From NCBI RefSeq assembly GCF_000243335.1, contig NZ_JH597773.1, positions 2,944,156 to 3,008,155 of the forward strand: a DNA stretch of 64,000 nt. The letters are read 5' to 3'. The stretch comes from Leptonema illini DSM 21528 (lineage in GTDB: Bacteria; Spirochaetota; Leptospiria; Leptospirales; Leptonemataceae). The notes beneath the pieces were generated by a model. That model worked only from the letters and a program-made list of their open reading frames with translations. It searched no databases and was not told where the DNA came from. This document shows, piece by piece, positions 27,721 to 35,925 of the stretch. A program made the position numbers and the translations under genes. How positions within the stretch are numbered: position 1 is the stretch's first letter; each line of letters starts with the position of its first letter.

Positions 27721-27957
27721 CTATGAGCCGCCATAGATGGACCGTTCGCCGGCCGGCGTCAGCGTCGGTCCTTCCGGATGACCTTCCTGTATCAATCCAT
27801 GCCCGACAAGTGTGTGCCAGGCATCGCGCACCATCATCTTTTCATCGGCGGGCCATGCCTTGATCTCATCCATCATGAGCTTCTTTGATAGAACGCCGCC
27901 CGCTCGAATACCGTGCGCCTGAAAAATCTGAAGAATCTTGTGAACTATCTTTTCCAT
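27721..27957 (-). CDS. Small winged-helix-like hypothetical protein
   Basis: 78 aa, not recognised as a named family. The pattern of helices ending in LVGHGLIQEGHPEGPTLTPAGERSIYG looks like a winged-helix wing (a turn followed by a Thr-Pro-Ala-Gly-Glu strand), as in small DNA-binding proteins. It lies 66 bases upstream of the cyclase gene in the same direction. There is no strong ribosome site, so it is moderately supported. Confidence 0.5.
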   Translation of the reverse strand: MEKIVHKILQIFQAHGIRAGGVLSKKLMMDEIKAWPADEKMMVRDAWHTLVGHGLIQEGHPEGPTLTPAGERSIYGGS

Positions 27958-28047
27958 AATATGAGCTGCCGCAATAAGAACTATAACACTGAGTCGAGTC
28001 TTTTGCTTCGGCCTCTCTCGTCACACGTTTTCTTGCGGGCTCTGGCG

Positions 28048-29313
28048 TTACTTCAGAGTCAGATGCCTTATATTATTCGCGTTCCATGCGATATCATCAA
28101 CGGTACGCTCCGACTCAGCGAACTTGCTGATCGATTTTTCGCAGAGATAATAGCGATGCCCTTCTCGACGCAGCCACCTCTTTCCTTTGCGCCTCAAAAA
28201 ACTGCCCAGCTGATGATGCCGGAAGGTCTCGTCACGCAGGCGCTCGTCGATGGCAAAGCCCGATTCAACCGCGGCCAGACAGTAATCCTCGTAGCGCTTC
28301 TTGAAATCCACAAGATCAAAGCTTGTCTGCTCCGTTAAACGAATATGCTGAAGCGCTGAGGCGATCAGATGGCTGGCCGTGATGATGCTGCTTTTCTGTA
28401 GCGTATGGCGCAGATGCGCCAGATAATCGGGCAGCTGTCTTTTATCGGTCGGATGCGGGATGGGTTCGCTCACTTTAAGCCAGGCCGTGATGCGACCGAA
28501 GCGGTCGGTGCAGAGCTCGTCATAGGTAAGAGATACGGGAACAAGGGCTCGCTCCTTTCTCAGAGCGACGATGCCCGCAAGATCCTGCATCTCGGCAATA
28601 CCGCCGTCATGACAGTACTTGCCCTCAGGAAAAATCACAAACGATCGATTGAGCTCGATCAGCTCTTTCTGCACGGCGACGACAGAAGACATCGTCGTGC
28701 GGCCCGCATGCCTCAGAAACTCTGAGTAGTCCATCTTCATCACGTGCGGGCCGGCGAAGATGTGATCGTAGTAGATGTCTTCAGGCGGAAGATCGACGCC
28801 TTCTCTGAAAACAGGATTGGCATGAAAGGAGCGCGCAAAGCGATTCGTCAGCCGACCGGCCAGTCGTGAGAAGGCAGCCAGAGGACGCACAAGCGGGCCA
28901 CGCTTCAGAAGCTCGGGAACGAGGTCGCGATACGTATAGATGCCATAGAATAGCCCCGCCTGCGCTACAAGCGTGATGTCATGAGAACGTTCAAGAGGTC
29001 GGCCGGCCATGAAGGCAAGAGCCGAGAAAACGTCATGCAGCTTCTTGTGGGCGATGGCGACAATAGGAGCCGATTCTTTACGCTGCGGAAAGTTCTCATA
29101 CCCCTGCACATATACGTCGTACATCGCTCCCGGGAAATAGGCCATACGATGCAGCCTCTCGGCCCAGCGTACGATATGCTCGTCAAGGCATTCGATCATT
29201 TCAGGACGACGACTGAGGTTAGCACGAAAGGTCTGCTTTGCAGAGATGAAACCGGGCGGTAACCCCTTCCCGTTTGACGACGATCCGCCTGTCGGCGATT
29301 CTTTCAACGACAT
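28048..29313 (-). CDS. PlsC-like acyltransferase family protein
   Basis: 421 aa. It has the glycerophosphate acyltransferase motifs HX4D (AIAHKKLHDVFSA, about residue 85) and FPEG (FVIFPEGKY, near 230), with the usual wide gap between them, and a third block, ALVPVSLTYD. These enzymes transfer acyl chains to lysophospholipids or related acceptors at the membrane. The C-terminal 150 residues are extra and not recognised. ATG 29313 has GGAG seven bases upstream, which decides it over a TTG at 29400 that would overlap the regulator gene. Confidence 0.82.
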   Translation of the reverse strand: MSLKESPTGGSSSNGKGLPPGFISAKQTFRANLSRRPEMIECLDEHIVRWAERLHRMAYFPGAMYDVYVQGYENFPQRKESAPIVAIAHKKLHDVFSALAFMAGRPLERSHDITLVAQAGLFYGIYTYRDLVPELLKRGPLVRPLAAFSRLAGRLTNRFARSFHANPVFREGVDLPPEDIYYDHIFAGPHVMKMDYSEFLRHAGRTTMSSVVAVQKELIELNRSFVIFPEGKYCHDGGIAEMQDLAGIVALRKERALVPVSLTYDELCTDRFGRITAWLKVSEPIPHPTDKRQLPDYLAHLRHTLQKSSIITASHLIASALQHIRLTEQTSFDLVDFKKRYEDYCLAAVESGFAIDERLRDETFRHHQLGSFLRRKGKRWLRREGHRYYLCEKSISKFAESERTVDDIAWNANNIRHLTLK

Positions 29314-29396
29314 GTAACACTCCGGAGCTCTATCTTTATCGGGCCGGGCTGAACCGGCCGTCGGCTCTTCCATTTGCGGAATGAGAACGTTATCTG

Positions 29397-31094
29397 TCAA
29401 TCAAACATCTCATCGTTCAATCCCAGCTGGCGAATCTGATAATTCAATCTACCCCTTGATATGCCGAGCATCTCAGCCGCCCGACTTCGGTTCCCGCGAC
29501 TTCGCTGGATGGCTTCGGCCAGTAACCGCTTTGCGTAGGCGTTCATCATACCCTCAAAATCAAGCGTTACCCCCGAAGCAAGACCGAGGCTCTCCTGAGC
29601 GTCTCGCTCGGCCTGGAGATCATCTTCCAAACCGACACCAACATTGCCTGTCCCATCCGACATCAGAACCGACGCAGCGACGGCCCTTCCGGGATACTCA
29701 AGGGCGATTCGAGCCGATAGATTCTCAAGTTCCCGAACGTTACCGGGCCAGTCGTAGCGTCGCATTCGTTCAAGCAGCTCAGTCTGTGGTCGAGCCGGCT
29801 CAAGCTGCCACTCCTCCGCATAACGATGTAAGAAGTGCTCGAAAAGAACGGGAATATCGGCAGGCCTCTCTCGCAGAGGCAGCAACCTCTGCTCGAAAAC
29901 GCAGATGCGATAATAGAGATCCTGTCTGAATCGCCCCTCGCGTACAAGCCGGCTCAGGTCTCTGTGCGTGGCAAAAACCATGCGACAGAGAGCCGGCCGC
30001 TCTTTCCGTGCTCCGACCGGAATGAAGTTCTTCTCCTGAAGAAGGCGCAAAATCTTCGGCTGAATCTCAAGCGGCATCTCGCCGATCTCATCAAAGAAAA
30101 GCGTACCGCCGGCAGCGATATCGACAAGGCCGGGACGATTCTCTTTCGCATCGGTAAAGGCGCCCTTCGCATAACCAAAGAGCTCGCTTTCCCACAGAGA
30201 GGCGGGAATGGAGGCGCAGTTAACCGGAACAAACGGTCCGTTGCTTCGCGAATGCAGGTGAATCCAGCGAGCCAGAAGCTCCTTACCTGTTCCCGTTTCG
30301 CCTACGATGAGCACCGGAAGATCTGGTCCCGCAATACGTGCGGAACGCTCCACCGTTTCGCGCATCCGATCATCCGAAAAAACAAGCAGCCGATTCTCAA
30401 GAGGTATCTCCGTGCGAATCGAACGGTCGGCCTCCGGACTCTCATTTCTGTGTGAATCGGCGTCAGAGGACGCCTGATCGGTCGTGACTTCGGATAACCC
30501 TGCAAGGCGCAGACGGCTGTTTTCGATACGAATACCCGCATTGCGCACGGCAAGAGCAAAAGCGACGCTGCCGAATTCAAGAAAGAACCGATCGGCATCG
30601 GTATACGAGCGCCAGCCGCGCTTCGGACCGAGAAACAGATAGGCAAACAGCTCACGTTGAAAGAAAACAGGAAAAAAGAAGACAAAGCCTTCGCCTCGTA
30701 GATCGGCAAGTAAGCGATGCCATAGATCGATGGCCGGATCGGCAAACGCCGGACCGCCGCCTTTGCTCATCTGTTCAAAGAGGTCTTTCAGCGCTCTGTA
30801 ACGCTCTCCTGGCAATCGATATCTTGTCGTTAACGTCCGTCCCTCGCCGGGCAGCTCCGTCAGGTCACCGACGATAATAGGCGGATGGTTCGCCTCGGTC
30901 AGAACGATCCCACCCTTTTCAAAATCAAAACGACGGCGCAGCAGTTCAAGAACCCGACGCAAGAAGCTCTCGGGATCTTCATAGGCGTGCCCGATGACCT
31001 GCATAGCCTGAAGCAGCTGCTGTAGATCGTCTTCGATAAGCCGATCCGGGCCGAGGATCAATCGTTCCATCCAGTTGCGCAATCGTCTTTTCAT
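29397..31094 (-). CDS. Sigma-54-type enhancer-binding protein (GAF-AAA-Fis), GAFTDA variant
   Basis: 565 aa. The N-terminal 190 residues look like a GAF-type sensor. The AAA+ ATPase has Walker A GETGTGKE (from residue 265), Walker B FFDEIGEM and the arginine-finger region GRFRQDLYYR; the C-terminus is a Fis-type helix-turn-helix (NRSRAAEMLGISRGRLNYQI). The sigma-54 contact loop reads GAFTDA at residues 311-316 rather than GAFTGA, so activity with sigma-54 needs testing. However, a consensus sigma-54 promoter lies just across the divergent gap, which suggests it is the activator of the 31314-36696 cluster. Confidence 0.9.
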   Translation of the reverse strand: MKRRLRNWMERLILGPDRLIEDDLQQLLQAMQVIGHAYEDPESFLRRVLELLRRRFDFEKGGIVLTEANHPPIIVGDLTELPGEGRTLTTRYRLPGERYRALKDLFEQMSKGGGPAFADPAIDLWHRLLADLRGEGFVFFFPVFFQRELFAYLFLGPKRGWRSYTDADRFFLEFGSVAFALAVRNAGIRIENSRLRLAGLSEVTTDQASSDADSHRNESPEADRSIRTEIPLENRLLVFSDDRMRETVERSARIAGPDLPVLIVGETGTGKELLARWIHLHSRSNGPFVPVNCASIPASLWESELFGYAKGAFTDAKENRPGLVDIAAGGTLFFDEIGEMPLEIQPKILRLLQEKNFIPVGARKERPALCRMVFATHRDLSRLVREGRFRQDLYYRICVFEQRLLPLRERPADIPVLFEHFLHRYAEEWQLEPARPQTELLERMRRYDWPGNVRELENLSARIALEYPGRAVAASVLMSDGTGNVGVGLEDDLQAERDAQESLGLASGVTLDFEGMMNAYAKRLLAEAIQRSRGNRSRAAEMLGISRGRLNYQIRQLGLNDEMFD

Positions 31095-31128
31095 TCGATG
31101 AATTCCAGAGCGGGCTCATGGTGGGGAC

Positions 31129-31173
31129 TGATCAAAATTCGTCAAAGAGATTTTTGATCGATCAAAATTGATC
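31129..31173. promoter_or_regulatory. Overlapping palindromes, candidate enhancer (UAS)
   Basis: TTTTGATCGATCAAAA (31152-31167) is a perfect 16-bp palindrome; overlapping it GATCAA-AA-TTGATC (31160-31173) is a second. TGATCAAAATT also occurs at 31129-31139. They lie 114-158 bases upstream of the sigma-54 promoter at 31287, a usual enhancer distance, and 35-80 bases before the divergent regulator start. Confidence 0.65.
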
Positions 31174-31286
31174 AGCTGCGCTACTGGGATTGGTTCAGAG
31201 GGTGCAAATGAGCGCTCTATTCTCAATTTGGGGGCTGTTCTGGGCTGAAAATCTCAAATCAGCGCATTTCTCGTTACGCTCATGGC

Positions 31287-31301
31287 TGGCACAACCTTTG
31301 C
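31287..31301 (+). promoter_or_regulatory. Sigma-54 (-24/-12) promoter
   Basis: TGGCAC, 5 bases, TTGC matches the sigma-54 consensus exactly, with the GG/GC spacing required. The predicted transcript start, about 11 bases downstream, lies at or next to the GTG start at 31314, so the mRNA would have almost no leader. A TATAAT hexamer (31302-31307) overlaps but lacks a good -35. Confidence 0.75.
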
Positions 31302-31313
31302 TATAATAATCCC

Positions 31314-32069
31314 GTGCTCTCTTACGTGGATCTACTGCTGCTTGGCTCGCTTGTGTTCTTCTCTTACACGGCACAGGCCATGACAGGCTTTGGCAGCATC
31401 GTTGTGGCGCTCACAGTTGGCTCGCTCTTTTTCCCGATTCGCACGATACTGCCCGTGCTTGTTGCCCTGAACATCCCGCTCTGTCTGTGGATTCTTTATA
31501 AAAGGCACTCCGAGATCGACGTGCGCTTCTTACTTCTGCGCATCCTGCCGCTGATGGGCATGGGCGTGATCGTCGGGGTGTTGCTCGACGAACAGCTTGA
31601 AGGTCCGATACTGCGTCGCGTCTTCGGCGTTCTTATTCTTGGCTTCTCGCTGCGAGAACTGTATCTGCTTTTCTTTAAAAAGGAGCAGATGAAGGCCGAC
31701 GAAACGCAAACACATGCAAGCAGCGTCATCGGCTCATTCTGGATTCTTATCGCCGGAGTCATCCATGGCATCTATGCATCGGGAGGCCCACCGCTTGTGC
31801 ATGCCCTGAGCCGCATGGCGATGACACGGCAGGCCTTTCGCGCGACATTAACGGCGGTCTGGCTGATTCTGAACGGAGCGCTGCTCGGCCTGTATTTCGC
31901 GAACGGAAGATTCGCCGGCGAAGAGAGCCGGCAGTTTCTTCTATTGCTGCCCGCCATCCCGCTTGCCCTTCGCGCCGGAGAGTGGCTGCATGGCCGCGTA
32001 TCGGAACGCTCGTTTCGCATAACGCTGCAGGGCCTTCTTGCCCTCTCTGCCGGAGCGCTTCTTGTGTAA
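31314..32069 (+). CDS. TauE/SafE family transporter
   Basis: 251 aa, eight predicted membrane helices. The family signature is near the start, in AMTGFGSIVVALTVG, and is repeated in the second half (VIHGIYASGGPPLVHALS), the usual two-fold inverted arrangement. TauE/SafE proteins are linked to export or uptake of sulfite, sulfoacetate and other organic anions. The GTG at 31314 is forced by TM1, as later starts would remove it. It is the first gene after the sigma-54 promoter, 114 bases before the ThDP enzyme. Confidence 0.87.
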   Translation: MLSYVDLLLLGSLVFFSYTAQAMTGFGSIVVALTVGSLFFPIRTILPVLVALNIPLCLWILYKRHSEIDVRFLLLRILPLMGMGVIVGVLLDEQLEGPILRRVFGVLILGFSLRELYLLFFKKEQMKADETQTHASSVIGSFWILIAGVIHGIYASGGPPLVHALSRMAMTRQAFRATLTAVWLILNGALLGLYFANGRFAGEESRQFLLLLPAIPLALRAGEWLHGRVSERSFRITLQGLLALSAGALLV

Positions 32070-32089
32070 ATCTGACGCTGCAATATTCT

Positions 32090-32120
32090 ATAGAATCCCT
32101 GATTTTCAAGTGGATTCTAT
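32090..32120 (+). repeat. Inverted repeat between TauE and ThDP enzyme genes
   Basis: ATAGAATCC (32090-32098) and GGATTCTAT (32112-32120) are perfect 9-bp arms around 13 bases. No T-run follows, so it is not a typical terminator; it may be an mRNA processing/stability hairpin or an operator site. Confidence 0.5.
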
Positions 32121-32183
32121 GTTCGCTGTGTGCAAAGCCATTGTTGAAATGATCCGTAACGAAAAGAAAAGAGGAGAGAAACG

Positions 32184-33944
32184 ATGAGTGCAGAAGAGTG
32201 GAGCGGAGGAGCCGTCGTCGCACGGATCCTCAAACAGGAAGGAGTAGAAAAGGTTTTCGGTATTATCGACGGAACCTATTTCGGCTTCTATTCATCCGTG
32301 GTGAAAGAGAAGATGGAGCTCATTACTCCTCGCCACGAAACAAGCGCCGCGCATATGGCGGCCTCGTACGCACGGTTAACCGGCAAGCTCGGCGTCTGTA
32401 TGGCGTCGAACGGTCCGGGCGTGGCGAACATTCTACCCGGCCTTGTCGTCGAGCAGGCCGAAGGCAATCGAGTGCTGCTCATCACAAGCGCGCGACGGAC
32501 GGGCATCATGTATCCAGATCGCGGAGGTACGTATCAGTGCTTCGATCAGGTCGGCGTCATCGGCAAGATCGCCAAGCACAGCGTCGCCGTTCCGTCCTTT
32601 GATCGCATTCCAGAGATACTGCGCATGGCTCTGCGTCATTGCTATGAGGGCCGACCGGGCATCGTTCATGTCGATATTCCCGAGAACATCATGAACGGTA
32701 AGGTGAAGGCCTCACCCGACTTCAGACAGCCGCATCGCTATCGACGCACGACTCCGATCATGCCATCTGACGAGCAGATCAAACAGGCCGCCGAGATGCT
32801 TATCTCTGCCGAGCTGCCCATCATTCATGCAGGCAGCGGTATCTATCATGCACAGGCCTTTGAGGAACTGGAGACCGTCGCCGCGCTGCTGCACGCTCCG
32901 GTTACGACAAGCTGGGCGGCCCGCGGCGCCTTTCGCGATACGTCCGAGCTGGCCATCCCCATGGTGGACGTACAGCTTAACCATCGCATCCGCAACGCCG
33001 CCGACGTCGTGCTGACGCTTGGCTCACGCATCGGCGAAACGGACTGGTGGGGAAAGGCCCCTTACTGGAAGCATCCTTCGCAGCAGAAGATGATCCAGGT
33101 CGATCAGGATGGCATGATTCTCGGCGCCAACAAGCCGGCCGATCTGGCTATTCTGGGCGATGTGAAGCAGTTTCTACTTCTGCTTGCCGATGAGCTGCGT
33201 CAGAACGTCGCCCGCATCGATGTGGCGCGACGCAAGCGATCTCTCGAACAGTTCGCGAAATACCGCGAGAAGTATCGGGCGAAACTCGACGCCGCCCTTG
33301 CAAAAGAGAGCCAGTTTGTGCATCCGGCGCGAGCCGTTGCCGCCGTACGTGATGCCGTCGGTGATGACGCCGTTCTCGTAGCCGACGGCGGCAACACGGC
33401 CATCTGGGCGAATTTCTACTGGCCGGTACGCAAGGCGGGCACGATCCTTTCAACCTTCAAATTCGGCATGCTCGGCGCCGGCGTGGCTCAGGCGTTAGGC
33501 GCCGCCGTCGCACGTCCCGATAAGAAAATATGCTGCCTTATCGGCGACGGGGCGATGGGATTTCATCCGCAAGAGATCGAAACGGCCGTCAGGCATAACC
33601 TGCCCGTTCTCTATGTCGTATTCTGCGATCGGCAGTGGGGCATGGTCAAGATGAACCAGTCCTTCACGCTGCGTCCGTGGAAGATGCTTCTTTATAAGAA
33701 GCTTGACCCGAGCGAGAATATCTCGGCAGATTTAGGCGAGATTCGCTTCGATCGCCTTGCCGAAGCGATGGGCGCTCACGGCGAGCACGTTCAGCGAAAC
33801 GAGGATCTTGCAGCCGCCATCGATCGTGCGCTCCGTAGTGGACGCCCGGCCGTCATCCATGTGGATGTCGATCCTGTCGCACACATGTGGGCTCCGGGAT
33901 TACGTTACTTCAAAGATATGCATCTCGAACCGAAGGGGAAATGA
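32184..33944 (+). CDS. Thiamine diphosphate-dependent enzyme (acetolactate synthase-like)
   Basis: 586 aa with the three-domain POX/ALS fold. The catalytic Glu52 that activates ThDP is in TPRHETSAAHMA; the FAD/ADP-like middle domain follows (IHAGSGIYHAQ), and the C-terminal ThDP site begins at GDG (Asp455). The usual paired Asn of that motif is replaced: the run reads VVFCDRQWGM, so a metal ligand is changed. Homologous families include acetolactate synthase, oxalyl-CoA decarboxylase, 2-hydroxyacyl-CoA lyase and sulfoacetaldehyde acetyltransferase. The start has GAGGAGA upstream. Substrate not readable. Confidence 0.85.
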   Translation: MSAEEWSGGAVVARILKQEGVEKVFGIIDGTYFGFYSSVVKEKMELITPRHETSAAHMAASYARLTGKLGVCMASNGPGVANILPGLVVEQAEGNRVLLITSARRTGIMYPDRGGTYQCFDQVGVIGKIAKHSVAVPSFDRIPEILRMALRHCYEGRPGIVHVDIPENIMNGKVKASPDFRQPHRYRRTTPIMPSDEQIKQAAEMLISAELPIIHAGSGIYHAQAFEELETVAALLHAPVTTSWAARGAFRDTSELAIPMVDVQLNHRIRNAADVVLTLGSRIGETDWWGKAPYWKHPSQQKMIQVDQDGMILGANKPADLAILGDVKQFLLLLADELRQNVARIDVARRKRSLEQFAKYREKYRAKLDAALAKESQFVHPARAVAAVRDAVGDDAVLVADGGNTAIWANFYWPVRKAGTILSTFKFGMLGAGVAQALGAAVARPDKKICCLIGDGAMGFHPQEIETAVRHNLPVLYVVFCDRQWGMVKMNQSFTLRPWKMLLYKKLDPSENISADLGEIRFDRLAEAMGAHGEHVQRNEDLAAAIDRALRSGRPAVIHVDVDPVAHMWAPGLRYFKDMHLEPKGK

Positions 33945-33945
33945 G

Positions 33946-34854
33946 ATGCTGCCCATCGATCAGATTCAGCTGAACTTCAACCCGGGTTCGCTGATGCTCC
34001 TGAACGTGATCCTCGGCCTTGTGATGTTCGGTGTGGCGCTTGATATGCGCCTCACCGACTTCAGGCACGTGCTTGTGACTCCGAAGCCTGTGATCATCGG
34101 AATTGTCGCTCAGTTCGTCTTTCTACCCGCGCTGACATGGGTAATGACGATGATCTTCAGGCCTGCGCCGAGCATCGCACTCGGTATGATGCTTGTAGCG
34201 GCTTGCCCGGGCGGAAACATATCGAACTTCATAACGCACTACAGCAGGGGCAATACGGCGTTAAGCGTCAGCATGACGGCCATCTCGACGGCCGTGGCGA
34301 TCTTTATGACGCCCTTCAACCTGACGTTCTGGGGCTCGATGAATCCCGATACGGATCGGCTTCTTACCGAAATCGCCCTTGATCCGCTTGAGATGCTGCT
34401 TTCCGTTTTTCTGTTGCTCGGCGTTCCGCTGATACTCGGGCTTCTGATCTCGCATAAGGCGACGGGCGTGGCCCGAAAGCTTCGAAAACCGATGCGCATC
34501 TTTTCGATGGCCGTTTTCGGTCTGTTCGTTCTCGGAGCGCTGGCCGCCAACTGGACGCATTTCCTGAACTACGTCGGCTACGTCGTTCTTTATGTGCTCG
34601 CGCAAAACGCCATCGCCCTTTCAACGGGATACTTCTCGGCCTTTGCTGCCGGGCTTCGCGAAACGGACAGGCGCGCCGTCGCCGTCGAGGTCGGCATACA
34701 GAATTCAGGGCTCGGGCTAACCCTCATCTTCACGTTCTTTCATGGCCTTGGCGGAATGGCTCTGATCGCCGCATGGTGGGGCATCTGGCATATCATCTCG
34801 GGCATGGCGCTCGGCACCTTCTGGTCACGGCGCCCGCCGGAGGAGCATACATGA
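33946..34854 (+). CDS. BASS (bile acid:sodium symporter) family transporter
   Basis: 302 aa, nine to ten membrane helices. The family core motif is clear: ACPGGNISNFITHYSRGN (about residues 87-104), and the second crossover helix motif EVGIQNSGLGLTL. Bacterial members carry Na+-coupled uptake of keto acids, pantothenate precursors or sulfonates. It begins one base after the ThDP-enzyme stop and its own stop overlaps the next start (ATGA), so it is tightly co-translated. Confidence 0.88.
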   Translation: MLPIDQIQLNFNPGSLMLLNVILGLVMFGVALDMRLTDFRHVLVTPKPVIIGIVAQFVFLPALTWVMTMIFRPAPSIALGMMLVAACPGGNISNFITHYSRGNTALSVSMTAISTAVAIFMTPFNLTFWGSMNPDTDRLLTEIALDPLEMLLSVFLLLGVPLILGLLISHKATGVARKLRKPMRIFSMAVFGLFVLGALAANWTHFLNYVGYVVLYVLAQNAIALSTGYFSAFAAGLRETDRRAVAVEVGIQNSGLGLTLIFTFFHGLGGMALIAAWWGIWHIISGMALGTFWSRRPPEEHT

Positions 34855-35882
34855 AGGTGCTCGTAACGGGAGCCGGTGGTTATACAGGATCAAACCTGAT
34901 CGCCGGCCTCACCGACTGTGACGTTCTTGCAACAGACGTTCGCTTTGCGCATCCTGAGTCGCCAGCGGCAGAGGACGCCGTGACGGTGGCGGGTAAAGAC
35001 GCTTCTCACGCCGGACGCAGACAGATGCGATGCGATGTGCGCGATCGTGACGCCCTGATGCGTATGTTTCTGGATTTCAGGCCTGATGTCGTCGTTCACC
35101 TCGCTTCGATCGTCACTCCGGGCAAAAAGAGCAGCAGGGATTTCGAATATGAAGTCGACGTTACCGGAACGCAAAACGTGCTCGATGCCTGCGTCGCCGC
35201 CGCAGTACGACGACTGATCGTTACGTCAAGCGGAGCGGCATATGGCTACCATGCCGACAATCCCGTGCCGCTGAAAGAAAGCGATCCCGTGCGCGGGAAC
35301 TATGAATTCGCCTATTCCTATCACAAGCGACTCGTCGAAGAGATGCTTGCGCGGCATACGGCGACGAAGCGGCTACCCGAGATCGTGATCTTTCGCGTCG
35401 GCACAATACTCGGTCAGATGACGAACAACCAGATCACGGCGCTTTTCAAGAAGAAGGCGCTGCCCGGCGTAAAAGGTTCGAATAGCCCGTTTGTTTTCAT
35501 CTGGGATCAAGACGTCATCGGAGCGATCCGCCGTGCCCTGACAGTCGACCCGGCCGGTCGGTTTATCGCGCCGGCCGGCATCTTCAATCTTGCCGGTGAT
35601 GGCTGGATGACCATCGACGAGATAGCGGCCCGACTGAAAAAACCAGTGCGCCGATGGTCGCCGCTTCTTCTTAAAATCCTCTTCGGTATCCTGAAACCCA
35701 TCGGTGTCAGCCGTTACGGCCCCGAACAAGTGCGATTCTTACAGTACAGGCCCGTACTGGATAACGCAAGACTTAAAGGCGTATTCGGATATGTGCCGCA
35801 GAAAACAAGCGCTGAGGCCTTTGACTTTTTCTGCAAGGCGCAGATTGACGGGACGAACGGGACAAGCGGCACAAACGGCTAA
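34851..35882 (+). CDS. NAD-dependent epimerase/dehydratase family protein
   Basis: 343-aa extended SDR. GAGGYTGS (residues 7-14) binds NAD; VVHLASIV, TSSGAAYG and the catalytic YSYHK complete the family signature. Members act on nucleotide sugars or as aldehyde/ketone reductases; the large middle insertion (VTVAGKDASHAGRR) is unusual. The last residues are a low-complexity DGTNGTSGTNG run. Starts with GGAGGAG and overlaps the BASS stop by 4 bases. Confidence 0.87.
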   Translation: MKVLVTGAGGYTGSNLIAGLTDCDVLATDVRFAHPESPAAEDAVTVAGKDASHAGRRQMRCDVRDRDALMRMFLDFRPDVVVHLASIVTPGKKSSRDFEYEVDVTGTQNVLDACVAAAVRRLIVTSSGAAYGYHADNPVPLKESDPVRGNYEFAYSYHKRLVEEMLARHTATKRLPEIVIFRVGTILGQMTNNQITALFKKKALPGVKGSNSPFVFIWDQDVIGAIRRALTVDPAGRFIAPAGIFNLAGDGWMTIDEIAARLKKPVRRWSPLLLKILFGILKPIGVSRYGPEQVRFLQYRPVLDNARLKGVFGYVPQKTSAEAFDFFCKAQIDGTNGTSGTNG

Positions 35883-35925
35883 CGATAGCTTTAGAATCCG
35901 GTCCCATTCCAGAGGAATTCATCGA

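Noticed and set aside
28984..29262. Open frames antisense to the acyltransferase, and other long antisense frames (for example 6252-7139)
   Set aside because: They are shadows of strongly coding frames with recognised motifs; no ribosome sites or family patterns support them.
31302..31307. TATAAT as a sigma-70 promoter of the TauE cluster
   Set aside because: No acceptable -35 element at 16-18 bases, whereas the overlapping -24/-12 pair is a full consensus match.
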